DNA of 64,000 bases from Closterium sp. NIES-65. Lineage: Eukaryota; Streptophyta; Zygnematophyceae; Desmidiales; Closteriaceae. The DNA is taken from the NCBI GenBank assembly GCA_948144175.1, contig CANXME010000043.1, positions 868,001-932,000 of the forward strand, given 5' to 3'. Shown one piece after another: positions 21,331 to 33,335 of this stretch. Every line of letters starts with the position of its first letter. Position 1 is the first letter of the stretch. Position numbers and translations under genes: made by a program. The notes beneath the pieces were generated by a model. It ran no database searches, was not told the origin of the DNA, and was given only the letters and a program-made list of their open reading frames with translations.

Positions 21331-23103
21331 TTTTTGTTTCGTATGGTTTGGCTCGCCAGATCGCTACTCGCCTGGGTTGGGAGGAGAGTCGAGCCTGTGA
21401 TAGCGAGATGAGGAGGAGGAGGGGAAGGGGGGAATGGAAGAGTGAACTGGTGATATACCCTCATCTGCAGCCCCACTCCGTGTCCGTGGTGAAGCCAGCT
21501 CCAGCACGCACCGCCATCAGCGCTACCAGCAGGTCCAGCAGCAGAAGCAGCAGCAGCTGGACGAGGAAGAATGACAAAGGAAGCTTCTCTAGGTCTTCGC
21601 CTTCCTGCCTCACCCAACCCTATCCCTAAACCTGAAAACTGCCGCCCTCAAATCATCCAGAAAATGTTCCCAACTTTACACCTCTCCACCTGCATCTTCC
21701 CCTCCGAACCTGCAACTACCTCTTCCAACCAGCAACTACCTCTTCCAAAAAAGAACGAACCCTCTCACACACCATCCGTCGATCTCATCCCCCAACCCTA
21801 CTAAAATTACTTGGCAAAAACGTCCTGTCGCCGCCGAAGCTGCAATGGAGGGACCAGATTCGACGCCAGCAAGGCCAGGGACGACCGAGCATCGCCTGCA
21901 GGTTCGGAATCCATGGCACGGGTCTACGAGCCTAGGAGATCCGTGGAGGCCCGTCCTGAGTATTCCAGCCAATTACGGGGCTCCATGGAGAAGCAGGGAG
22001 CAGAGACGGAGTGGGAAAGTCCTTCTGCTGCCGTGGATGGAGGTAAGGGAGCAGGCGCAACGGCGCCAGAAGAGACGTCGTAAGACGAAACGGTGACTGT
22101 AGCAGCGGCATGATGGAGAGGCGGAGGGGCGGCTTGCGTGGAGCGGCTGAGAGGAGAAGACGGGGCGTAGGGGATGGTAGGCTATGAGTGGTTGCGGCGG
22201 AACGGAGAGAGAAGGTGAGAGGAGGGATTGGAGGTGTGGGGAAGGGAGGGGCGAGGGGAAGAGGTGGGCTCGGATGGAGATGGGAGGGGATGAGGGAAAG
22301 GTGACGCTTACAAACAAGGCGGGGAGAGGAGGGCGTACGAGCCAGACGGCGTGGGGTGACGCTCTCCGAATCCAGCGATGCCCCATCCATATTCCACAGA
22401 CAGACGGCGGGGAGAGAGGGCTGCAAAGGGGCATGGGGACAGTAGGGTCGCATTCGAAAGGTGGGAAGGGGGGATTTGATGGGTGGATTTGAGGGGGTCT
22501 TGAGGCATGAACTGTCGGACACGACATTAGGTATGCGTTGGTAGCCTTGACGACGAGGTGTCTGATTCGCAACCACATGTCGAACTTGGTCGCGAAACCC
22601 TAAACCGATGCGCTTGTTTGTAAGCGTCGCGCGCATTTCCGGCCATTCGCTCCACCGATGCAATGACGAGTCGGCGTTTTACCCGCCCGTGTAGTTCGTA
22701 TGTACGACGCGTTCATTCAGGCACGATGCGTGGCGCAACCTCTCACCACGGCATAAAACTATGCGCGACGAATCACCGCGCGGCGAGACGCGGCGCGTAA
22801 GGGCGAAGGTGGCGATCAGCCCGAGGCTACATGGCCAGTCGACGGCGTGCCGCCATGGCTGTAATTATCATGGCCGTGACGGCGAACGCGACCGTCGTTA
22901 CAACCGCCGTTGCGATTTATCCTCTCTGCGCTATAACCAGGACACTTCCCGTACGACCATCATTCTAAACTGTAAGATTTGCTGGTTGCACCCTACACTC
23001 CCTCGTGATGGCGTCGAAATGCTATCAGGTGTGCTATGGGCAATCGTGGTGTGCCAGGGATGTGTGATGGCCTATTGTACGGCTCTGCAGCTGGTGCTAG
23101 TTT
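21331..23103. other. No gene recognised
   Basis: Open frames on both strands at 21.6-22.7 kb overlap and are rich in Ser, Pro and Arg without family features. None is supported strongly enough to call. Confidence 0.4.
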
Positions 23104-23374
23104 GTGTTTTGAAGTTCCAAATTGCGCTCAATCTGGTTCAAGTTTTTGGGTGAGTGTTGGCAAGACGGGTTCTTCAGAACCCTGGGCTGCGACGGAACAC
23201 AATTGTGTTCAATTTCATTGGCTCCCATCCCTTGGGGATATGTTATCATTGGTTCATTTCCTCGATTGTGTCGCGCGGACTTCAGCCTACTCTAAACTCG
23301 GTAACCCGAAAGTCATTGCGTCAAGTATTAAAAGCTTGACGCGCGCGGCTTGCAATTTGGGTCAACGGCTTTAA
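23104..23374. mobile_element. MITE-like element, second copy
   Basis: The right end read on the minus strand (ttaaagccgttgacccaaat, then tcaagcttttaatacttgac) matches the end at 15452. The left end carries ttccaaattgcgctcaatct. Length is about 270 bp, like the 15.1-kb copy, and there is no coding capacity. Ends are approximate. Confidence 0.45.
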
Positions 23375-23445
23375 CGGGTAGCATTCAGTAATTCTGTAAT
23401 TCATTCTCTTTATAGAAGTCTTCCGCGCACTCTGTCTAGTAAAAT

Positions 23446-23786
23446 TGTTACGAGTGCAATTGAGTGAACGAACTAGAATTGCACTATCGAAGCAAGAATA
23501 CAATGAGCGAAGGCATGAGCGAAGAATATATAGCGAAACTACAGTGGTAACGGTAATGAACTGTGGTTGTCGCGCGACGGGTCTGGGACTGGGGTTGAGA
23601 AAGTGTCGAAGCGGAGGCCCGGAGCGCGAGTTACCAGCCAATCCGTGAGGTCGGGGTGCGATGTGCAAAAATGGCGAGGTGATTGTCGATGCGAGGATCG
23701 CGAGTGGTAACGGTGCTGACTGAGGTGCTACAGTGATGTACGCGTTGAGTAGGGATGCGAAGTAAGGAAAAGCGATTTTCCCTACA
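23446..23786 (-). repeat. 3' LTR of gypsy 1
   Basis: 341 bp, starting TG and ending CA. A purine tract on the minus strand (aggaggaggggtag, 23787-23800) lies directly upstream of it as the polypurine tract. Confidence 0.93.
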
Positions 23787-23813
23787 CTACCCCTCCTCCT
23801 AAGGAGGTCCTCC

Positions 23814-26105
23814 TTACGAACGAGCGTAGACCTCCCTGAAGTTTCGGCTGCGCAGATATTCGGTAAAAACAGGGTGGTTTTCGATTCTGTCCAGACGAAC
23901 CCAGTTGTCCTCGGTGGGTGTACGGTCTTTCCAGCGGATCAGGAAATCGATCTTTCGGGCTCCTCGAGGGTCGCGAACTCTATGGCTCAGGATTTTGTCG
24001 GGGGTGATGACTGGTTCGGTTGGTGGTCGTGCCATGCTGGCTGGTCGATTTCGTGGCAGTTGGCTTGTGGATGGTACGTAGGGGCGAAGCAGGCTGACGT
24101 GGAACGAGGGGCTGACGTACCAGACAGCAGGGAGGAGGAGGTGCGCGGTGACAGGTGTGATCATATGGCTAATTCGAAATGGCCCACAATATCGAGGGCA
24201 GAGTTTGGGGGTGATGGGCAGGCGGAGGTTTCGAGTGTCGAGTAAAACGAGGTCGTCGGGGTGGTAAGTGACAGGTCTGCGGTCGCGGTCAGCGTTGCGT
24301 TTAGCGATGATGTTTGATTTTTTTATTGCTTCTGCTGCCCTGGTCCGTGCTGCTTGCAAAATCTCAGCGAACTGTTGTGCGCGTGGAACGGGGTTGTCGG
24401 GATTCGGGGTCATGGGTACTGTTGGGTCTTGTCCATGATTCAGGTAAAATGGTGATTGTTGGGTCGTGGCGGATGGGGCGTTGTTGTATGCGAATTCGAT
24501 GAGTGGCAGTTGTTGTTCCCACGTGTTTGGATCGTCGGATGTGGCCCTAATGAGTTGTTCCGTGGTCTGGTTTGTCCGTTCGGTCTGTCCGTCGGTTTCG
24601 GGGTGATACGATGAACTAAACTGTAGTCGCGTGCCGAACTGCTGCCACAGGTTCCGCCATAAGTTGCTAGTAAACTTCATGTCTCTATCGCTGATGATTG
24701 ATGCTGGTATCCCGTGCAGTCGAACGACGGTAGAGATGAAGAGGTGGGCTGTTTCTTCGGCTATGATTGATTTCTTGCAGGCTGCGAAGTGTGCCATTTT
24801 CGTCAATCGATCGACGACGACCAGTATCTCGTCGTTCCCACTCGCCCCAGCCGGTAACCCCGTGACGAAGTCCATCGTCACTTGCTGCCAAGCACGCTCT
24901 GGAGGTGGGATTGGTTGCAACTGTCCCGCCGGCCGCTTCCGGGTGGACTTCATGATCTCGCAAGTGGGACACGATGCCACGTGTTGTTGCACGTCGGTCA
25001 ACATTTCGGGCCAGTAATAATACCGCTGCAGCTGCTGCCGTGTTTTCTCTACTCTGAAATGTCCCGAGATAAATCCGTCATGTGCCTCTTGTAACAGTAA
25101 TTCCCGTAGTAGTGTGTACCTTGGTACCCAGATGCGTTCGGTCCCAGCTTTTACGTAATAGACTCCCTTGGCTGCTGCGAATTGCTGTGAGTTTCCTCCT
25201 GTGAAGAATGGATTTGTTTGATATCCGTGGGTAAATAGTCCTGTCAGTAGCGGGCTGGTCTGGGCGAGTAGTATCGCATGGATCTGGGCAGTGGGGCGGC
25301 GATATTCGAGGCTCCTTTTTTATAGGTGACCGTATTATGGAAATTTGACGCGAGGAAATCGAGCCACCGAATCTGTCGTGGGTTGAGGTGGGGCTGTGCA
25401 CGGAGGTACTGTAGAGATCGATGGTCTGTCCGTACTGTCACGTCTGCGCCGGTCAAGTAGTAGCGCCACACTTTGAATGCATGCACGATCGCGAGCATTT
25501 CGCGGTCGTGTATCGGGTAATTCCGTTCAGGCGAATGCAGTTTTCGTGATTCGTAGGCGATGGGCTAGAGGCCGTTGCCGAAGTTCTGTAATAGTACGGC
25601 TGCAATGGCGATGTCGCTTGCGTCTGTAACAACTTCGAAGGGGCGATGTGGGTCAGCGATGCGTAGGACGGGTGGTGAACGGAGAATATGTTTCAGGGCA
25701 GAGAAGGCAGCATGCTCTTTCTCCCCCCACGTAAAAACGACCCCCTTGCGTAGTAAATCTGTTAGCGGGGGTGTTAATCGTGCCATGTCGGGGACGAACC
25801 GACGAACGTAATTAACAAACCCTAAAAAACTCTGCAGCTCCGTGATGTTCATCGGAGGATGCCACGCTTTTACGGTATCCAGCTTCTTGGGGTCGATTTC
25901 AACTCCAGCCTCCGAAATAACGTGACCTAAAAATTCTAGCCTGTCCCGAAAAAACTCGCACTTGGAGCCCTTGGTGAGTAACCGATGTTCCTCTAAAATT
26001 TTAAACACTGCTTCGGGATCGACTAAGTGTTGCGGCTGGTCGCGGCTGTAAACGAGAATGTCGTCGAGGTAAACTATCACGCATTTATCTAAAAGTGGCC
26101 TAAAC
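23814..26105 (-). pseudogene. Gypsy 1 pol, 3' part: RT end, RNase H, integrase, chromodomain
   Basis: The RT part (25565-26105) has YLDDILVYS and FLGHVISEAGVEIDPKK. RNase H (25244-25560) has VTDASD and YYLTGADVTVRTDHRSL. Integrase (23814-25200) has the metal-binding residues in VTMDF, SDRD and DGQTERTN. It ends in a chromodomain-like FLIRWKDRTPTEDNWV near 23880-23960. TAG at 25565-25567 replaces the Gln codon that gypsy 2 keeps (LQPIAYE). A small deletion near 25310 shifts the frame between RNase H and integrase. Without the copia insertion, this part joins directly to 40880 to rebuild the RT. Confidence 0.9.
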
Positions 26106-26236
26106 TGAGAAGAAGTGAACGAGAATGAAATGACTGTGAACGAAGTGAGTACAAATAGGAAACCCTAATTGGGTTGTACCCCCTATGGGATACCCCACTA
26201 TAGCCTACACAAATAAGTAAGCTATATGTTCTGACA
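26106..26236 (-). repeat. 3' LTR of copia 1
   Basis: 131 bp, TGAGAAGAAG...TTCTGACA. It is preceded in minus sense by the paired polypurine tract at 26239-26259. Confidence 0.95.
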
Positions 26237-26238
26237 CA

Positions 26239-26259
26239 CCCCCATAGGCAAAGTGGGGG
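26239..26259 (-). promoter_or_regulatory. Polypurine tract in a hairpin (copia 1)
   Basis: In minus sense CCCCCA, nine bases, then TGGGGG and the LTR. The G-run that should prime plus-strand synthesis can pair with the upstream C-run. The same arrangement is at 27222-27242 and 56315-56335. Confidence 0.6.
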
Positions 26260-27082
26260 AGAACAAGGGGTCACAAGACCAGTCAAGCAAAGCAAAGCAA
26301 AGCTCAGGGTGGATCACAAAGTCACCACACATTCCGAGCACAAGTTCAAAGGCCACAAAGCCAGTTCACATGCAAGATCATATATAGAGATATACAAGAG
26401 TCAAGCAAGCAAGAGCAAGAGTATATATAGGTGAAGGTACAAGCAAGGTCAAGAAGTGAGTAAGTGAGGCAAGACAGGCACAAGACCCAGCTGCGTGCAA
26501 CAACGCTGATGATCACAAGGCGCAAGTGCCTTGGTGAAGACATCAGCAGTGTTGGCCTCAGAGGCCACGTACGCAAGTCGCAACTGTCCACGCTGCTGTA
26601 GCTCACGAGCAAGAAAGTAGCGGAGAGCAATGTGCTTTGTCCTGTGCTCCAGTCGCTGCTCTCGACACAAGGCCAGCATGGCCTTGTTGTCTACGTACAG
26701 GACTGGAGGAGAACGAGGCGGCTCTCCAAGGTCGGTCAGCAGGTAGGTGAGCCAGCGAAGCTCCTGAGCAGCCATAGCCCCGGCGTAGATCTCAGCCTCA
26801 CAACTGGAGCCGAGAAGAGAAGACGAGCGAGTAGCCCGCCACGAAACAGAGCCGGAACCAAGGCCAAAGGTGTAACCCTGTGACGACCGCTGCGTAGCCT
26901 GGTCGTCAGCCCAAGAAGCGTCCGCGTGCCCAGTGAGGACCACTGGACTGCGCCCTCCAAGCACTAGCCCCATGCCCGACGTACTGCACAAGTAGCGCAA
27001 TACCCTCTTCGCTGCAGCCATGTGCTCTGGTCGGTGTCTCCCAGGAGCAATATAGCGTGCGAGAATGCTAAGAGGGTATGCA

Positions 27083-27219
27083 TGTGCAAATGAGTAAGCA
27101 GGAATGAATGAACTATGAATGAAAGCAGTACAAATATGAAACCCTAACTGGGTTGTACCCCCTATGGGATACCCCACTACAGCCTACACAGCAGTATAAG
27201 CTATAGATATGTTCTGACA
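27083..27219 (-). repeat. 3' LTR of copia 2
   Basis: 137 bp, TGTGCAAATGAG...TTCTGACA. It shares the block gttgtaccccctatgggata with the copia 1 LTR, so the two families are closely related. Confidence 0.95.
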
Positions 27220-27428
27220 CACCCCCATAGGCAAAGTGGGGGAGAACAAGAGGTCACAAGACCAGTCAAACAAGACAAAGCAAAGCTCAGGGTGGATCAC
27301 AAAGTCACCACACAGTCCGAGCACAAGAGCAAGGCCAAAGGCCAGTTCACAAGCAAGAGTACAGACATATATATATAAAACTAGACAAGCAAGAGCAGGT
27401 ATATATATATGTCACAGTACAAGTAAAG

Positions 27429-30400
27429 TCAAGAGGAGAGCAAGTGAGGCAAGACAGGCACAAGACCCAGCTGGGTGCAGAAGCGCTGATGGTCACAAGG
27501 CGCAAGTGCCTTGGTGAACACATCAGCAGTGTTGGCCTCAGAGGCCACGTACGCAAGTCGCAACTGACCACGCTGCTGCAACTCACGAGCAAGGAAGTAG
27601 CGGAGAGCAATGTGCTTCGTTCTGTGCTCCAAGCGCTGCTCTCGACACAAGGCCAGCATAGCCTTGTTGTCTACGTACAGCACTGGAGGAGAACGAGGCG
27701 GCTCTCCAAGGTCAGTCAGCAGGTAGGTGAGCCAGCGAAGCTCCTGTGCAGCCATGGCTCCGGCGTAGATCTCAGCCTCACAACTGGAGCCGAGAACCGA
27801 AGACGAGCGAGTAGACCGCCACGAGACAGAGCCGGAACCAAGGCTGAAGGTGTAACCCTGTGACGACCGCTGCGTAGCCTGGTCGTCAGCCCAAGAAGCG
27901 TCCGCGTGGCCGGTAAGGACCACTGGACTCCGCCCTCCAAGCACTAGCCCCATGCCTGACGTACTGCACAGGTAGCGCAATACCCTCTTCGCTGCAGCCA
28001 TGTGCTCCGGTCTGTGTCTCCCAGGAGCAACATAGCGCGCAAGAATGCTCAGAGGGTATGCAAGGTCAGGTCGTGTGCAGGTCATCAGGTATATGAGGCA
28101 GCCAACAAGCTCTGCATACGGACCACTCGACTCTACGGACTCATCCGAAGGCAGAGCTGAGAGTGAGTGGCGAGTAGGCAGAGGAGTGGCCTGAGGCGAG
28201 GAGTACGTGAAGCCGAAGCGCTGAAGGACCTGCTGCACCATGTGTGACTGAGTCAAGGTAATGGTGCGGCGTGCTCTGTCCCGAGTGATCTGCAAGCCAA
28301 GGTAGCTGCGCAGTTCACCCAGGTCTGTGCACGTGTGTCTCTTCAGCAGCTCGGACTTCACGTAGGCGAGTCCAGCAGTGTCCGCTGTGGCAAAGACCAA
28401 GTCGTCGACGTACACGAGGATGTAGAACGGCGGCAAGGAAGTGTCGGTGCGAAGAAACAGCGACGGGTCAGCAGTAGAAGGAGCAAACCCAAGAGCCGCA
28501 AGCGTAGTCCTCAGTGTGTCGTGCCACTCACGCGGTGCCTGGCGGAGACCGTAGACTGGCCGTCTGAGGCTCCACTGGGTGCCAGGAGGGAAAGTCCCAG
28601 TGAAGCCAGGAGAACGGCGAAGCCAGATCTCCTCGTGCAGGCTACCCTGCAAGAACGCAGTGCTGAAGTCGAGAGAGTGAAGCTCGTAGTCGCGCTGAGC
28701 GGCTATGTGCAGCAGCACCCGAAGAGTAGTCATCTTCGGGGTGGGAGAGAAGGTCTGAAAGTAGTCAACTCCCTGCCGCTGACTGAAGCCACGAGCAACG
28801 TACCGTGCCTTGAAGACAGGTGGAGAGCCCGGCGGCCGCTTCACCCTGAAGATCCACATGCCACTGACGATGTTCGCCCCAGGAGGGGGAACCGCGTCAA
28901 CGTAGGTGCCTGTGGACTTCCAGGAAGCCATCTCTGCATCCATGGCTGCCTGCCACTGAGAGGAGTAGGGGCCCTCTACGGCCTTCGCGTAAGAACGCGG
29001 AGTCGGGATGTCTAGTGCATCCGGGTCTCCCTCAGGGGCAAGCAGTACAGACGCGAGATGAGGTGAAGCAGCCGCTAGACACTGTAACTCCTCCTGCCTG
29101 TCCTCTAGGACGTCCGTGCCAAGAGCACACTCACCCCCGACGGACGGAGGACAGACAGACGCAGACTCAGCAACAAGACTAGCAGCGTAGTCGAGACGAC
29201 AGCGAGCAGCAAAGTCGACGAGCTCAGCGACTAGAGCAGACGCAGCAGTGGACTCAAAAGAGGGGTCAGTGACGACAGTAGCAAGCAGACGCGTGACAGT
29301 AGGACTCGCAGCGCGAAGAGAGTCCGACTCAGGGTCGGCAAGCGCAGGAAGAGAGGACTCAGGAGGAGAAGGCAAAGGGGCATGCAGAGGAGCAGTGGAC
29401 GGACGCAGAGACATCCGGTGCGTGCCAGGGACAGGAGGAGGACGCTGACGCGAACTGCGACCACTAGCGCGAGCAGCACGAACAGGCGACGCGGGGCGAG
29501 ACGCAGGCTCACGACGCTCAGGAAGACCTCCAGTAGGACCAGTGTAAGGATAGGGAGCAGGCAGTGGAGAGGAAGGCTCCAGTAGGGACTGCGACTGGAC
29601 AGGCGGTGGACCCTCTACTGGAGGAGAAAGACCAAGAACCTGCTGAAGGAGCGGAACGAAGTACGGCCGAGGCCGCGCGGCAGCTCCAGTCTCAGCAGGG
29701 ACAGCACCAGCACCCTCAGCGACAGCACCAGCGCCACCCACACCTCCAGCGGCAGGACCAACAGCAGCAGGCTTAGCACGAACGCCCTCAGCAGCTCCAG
29801 CTCCAGGAGGACCCGCAGGTCCAGCAGCTCCGGGACCGGCAGCACCCGCACCCTCGACGATCGAAGAAGCTCCAGCTCCAGCTCCAGCAGCACCTCCAGA
29901 CTCAGCAGCACGCCTCCAGCGGCGAGCGAACCACTCGCGCAGCTCCTGTGGAGAGAGGGGCTCCCGGCGAGACGCAGCAGCAGGAGAAACCCCAGGCTCA
30001 GCAGCTCCAGACGCAGCACCCCCAGGCTCAGCAGCTCCCAGCTCAGCACCCCCAGGCTCAGCAGCTCCCGACCCCGCACCCCCAGACCCAGCACCTCCAG
30101 GCACAGCACCCCCCGGCTCAGCACCCCCAGGCTCCGCACCCACCGCAGTAGCACCCTCAGGCCCAGCACCCCCAGCAGTAGCACCCCCAGGCTCAGCACC
30201 CCCGCGCACAGAACCCCCAGAGTCAGCACCCCCAGGCTCAGCACCCGCAGCAGGACCAGAGTCACCAGTAACCTCGACCGGGTCAACGGCGTCTACCTGG
30301 GACACACCTGAGGGGGCAGGAACCTGAGGGGGGAGGGGGTCTACCGGGGGGGAAACCGGCACAAGGAAGTCCGGGGGAGGGGGGAGGGAAGGAGTGCGGT

Positions 30401-33335
30401 AGGGGAAGAGACGGTAGAAGGGGACTGACTCGTCGAACGTGACGTCCTGGGAGGACAGAACACGACGAGAGGAGGGGTGGTAAAACTGCCACCCTGGGGC
30501 GTCAGTGGGGAAGCCAAGAAAGACACAGGGAGCAGCACGAGGGGACAGCTTGTCCGCAGACAAGTCGCGGACAAACGCCCGAGATCCCCAGACACGGAAC
30601 ACAGACGCATCGCCAACCTTCCCTGTCCACAGCAAGACTGGGGACATCGCAGGCCGAGAGACCCGGGGGTGAAGGTTGAGCTGATGCGCCGCGTACCTCA
30701 CCGCAAACGGCCACAGAAAATGGGGGGCAGCCGCATGCATCATGGACGTACGAGCGACATCCATGACCATGCCAATGCGGCGCTCAGCAATCCCATTTTG
30801 CTGTGGTGAGTCCGGAAGCGTGAAGGTCTGGCGGATCCCCCGTGCACGACAGTAGTCTCGCAGAAGGCGAGAAGAGAACTCTCCGCCTCTGTCAGAGTGC
30901 AGACGCAGAACAGGAAAGTCCGAGCCGAAGCTCTTCCTGAGCTGGAGACGAGCCTCGCGGATCCAGTCGATCAGCACCTCAGTGACCGCACCCTTGCTGC
31001 GCAAGGGGAGGACTGTGGTGTAACGCGAGTAGTCGTCAACCACCAACAGGAAGTATCGCTCGTAACCCTGCCCACGGACGGGGGCTGGGCCCCACACATC
31101 CATGTGAAGCGTCTGCAGGGGAGCCTCTGTCGGGGGGAAGTGGGAGGAGTGAGGAGTAGCCCGGAGGCGACCCTCGACACAGGGGACACAGGAAGGTCCT
31201 GGCCCGGAGAGGAGAGGAGGGAGAGACTGGGGAAGACCAGAGACAAGGACACGGGAAGCCATGCTCCGAAGACGGGGCAAGGAGGGGTGGCCAAGACGGT
31301 GGTGCCACAGGAGAGTCTCGTGAGACAGGAGGCGACAAGAACAGGGGGCAGACTCAGGACCTGACCGGGACGCAGCAGCAAGTACCTGACCCGACGCAGC
31401 CACCTGACCAGACGCAGGGACAGGAGGAGACTCAACGGTCAGGGTGTAGAGACTCGACCCCGGCCGACGCGAGAACGTGGCCAGGTGTCGGCCTGTGCGA
31501 GCCTCCGTGCAGTGGGTCACCCGCTGACGCGCAGGAGTGAACTGGTGAACACCCCCATCCTGCAGGTCCGCTCCACTCACCAAGTTCGTAGAAAACGAGG
31601 GAAGGTACAGACCCGACAGGGTGCCCGAAGGGGCAGCCGGACACGGGAGGACAGTGGAGAAGTGAGACAGGACAGGACCCCCAGAGGGGTCAGCAAGGGA
31701 GACCGCAACCGGCCTGGCGAGCGGCGAAAGGGTAGTGCGGTCTCGAAAGAAGGAGCGAGAAGCTCCGGAGTCAAGTGTGAAAGTGAGGGAGGACGAGGAC
31801 GACTCAGTACCTGAGAACGCAGTCTCACCAGTACCTGAGAGCGCAGACGCACTGGCACCTAGAGCAGCAGCCTCACAAGTACCTAGCGCAGCAGTACCAA
31901 TGCCCGGGTCGGGCTGGAAACACCGGTAACCCTCATTCTCCTCACTATAATCCACAACATACATAGCAGTAAGGATAGCATCAAAATCAAGATCAAAGAT
32001 CGCTACACCAGCCCTGAGAAGCTCATCCCAGCGAGGGATCTCACTAGCCCCAGGGAACTGCTGACGCCAAGCGTCCGTCAGGCGGCCAAAGCAGCGCTGG
32101 GTGGCGTGGGCACCCCCACACTGCTCACCCGCGCGGTCGCCGGAACGAAGAACGTAGGTGCAGGGACCAGTACCCCCACCCCTCTGACGCCCAGCGAACC
32201 ACTCACGAAGCTGCTGAGGCGAAGGGATGTCCCGTGAGCGCTGCTGCTGCTGCCGGTGCGAGCGCTGGCCACCACCACCGCCGCTACGCTGCTGGGTACC
32301 ACCCCGACCAGCTCCACCTCCTCCACCACTACTGCCTCCGCCGCTGCCGCCTCCACCGCCTCCACCTCCGCCGCCTCCACCTCCGCCGCTGCCTCCACCA
32401 CCACCGCTGGCACCACCACCACCGTCTCCGCCGCTGCTGCCACCACCACCACCACCACCCCCGCCACTAGTCCCGCCGCCACCCCCACTCCCTCCGCCGC
32501 CACCGCCGCCACCGCCACCGCCCCCCCCAGCTCCACCCGCGCCCTTGCCTCCCTTGCCCTTGCTGGAGCGACGTCTCCCACTAGGGGCAGACGCCGCGCC
32601 GACTGACTCAAGACCAAGCAGGTCGGCAGCAGCAGCAGAGGCAACAGAGGGCAGCAAGGGGGAAGGAGAGCACCCCTCAAAAATGGGGGTGCGAGGGTCA
32701 CCACGAGAAGCACCTACAGCGACTATGCTCTTCTCCGCTGCAAGGAGGGCCTTCTCGAGGAGGTCGACGGTGAGAGTGGTGGGACAGACTGCGAGAAAGT
32801 GGTCCCTGACGACGCGAAGGGAGTCAGGGAGGCGCGCGACTACGTAGTAGAGAGCGATGTACATGGGAGGGGGGTTCCTAGCGCAGAACTCAGCAGGAAG
32901 GGCGGCGCGGTAGCGAGTGTCACTAGTGCGGAGGTGCGTAATGAGGTCAGCGACAGTGGGAAAGGCAGAGAGGTCAGGAAAGAGGTAGGGAAGCATGAGA
33001 CGGCTCAGTGCAGCAGTGGCAGGGGAGGAGTAGCGCGCAACTACAGCGTCGTACAAGGTCTGAGCACTCTTGTACTGACTAAAGTGCGCACGCTCAGAGG
33101 TAGGGAGGTGGCGACGCACAGCAAGACGTGCAGCAGCATCGCGGGTGGCCCACTTAGAGCGGACAGCGGGATCAGCATCAGCAGCAGGAGCAGGAGAGGC
33201 GCCAGAGGTGAGGTCAAAGAGCGAAAGGTCATCAGCCCTGTCGCACTATAAGAACAGCTGCAGGTCGTCTAGCCAGACCTCAAAATCAATGGCGCGACCC
33301 TCAGCGTCAAAAGCTAGGACACTAGGGGTAGCCAT
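27429..33335 (-). pseudogene. Copia 2 gag-pol polyprotein, nearly intact
   Basis: One frame of about 1,968 codons from MATPSVLAF (33335) to the stop at 27429, broken only by TAG at 33246-33248, where copia 3 has Gln in FLQCDRAD. Order: Gag; Gly-rich tract (32300-32540); module C-x13-C-x3-H-x4-C (GPCTYV...HATQRC, 32090-32170); protease LDSGAS (about 31770); integrase zinc region HHRLGH/CVPC and catalytic MDVWGP, SDRGGEF, NGIAER (30770-31320); Pro/Gly linker with GGAEPGG repeats (29900-30260); RT with YVDDLVF (28390-28420); RNase H with ADASWADDQ, SSCEAEIY and VDNKAM (27440-27910). The next Met after the stop (33119) would give an N-truncated 1,896-residue product. It may be active by readthrough or mobilised by relatives. 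Confidence 0.94.

Noticed and set aside
21932-22663. A 243-residue minus-strand frame as a possible gene.
   Set aside because: It overlaps equally open frames on both strands, is Ser/Pro/Arg-rich without recognisable domains, and lacks clear splice or start evidence.
32227-32847. Plus-strand Pro-rich frame opposite the copia 2 Gag, with similar frames at 38659-39216 and 61185-62315.
   Set aside because: Each is the antisense of the Gly-rich Gag tract in a confidently assigned retrotransposon frame.
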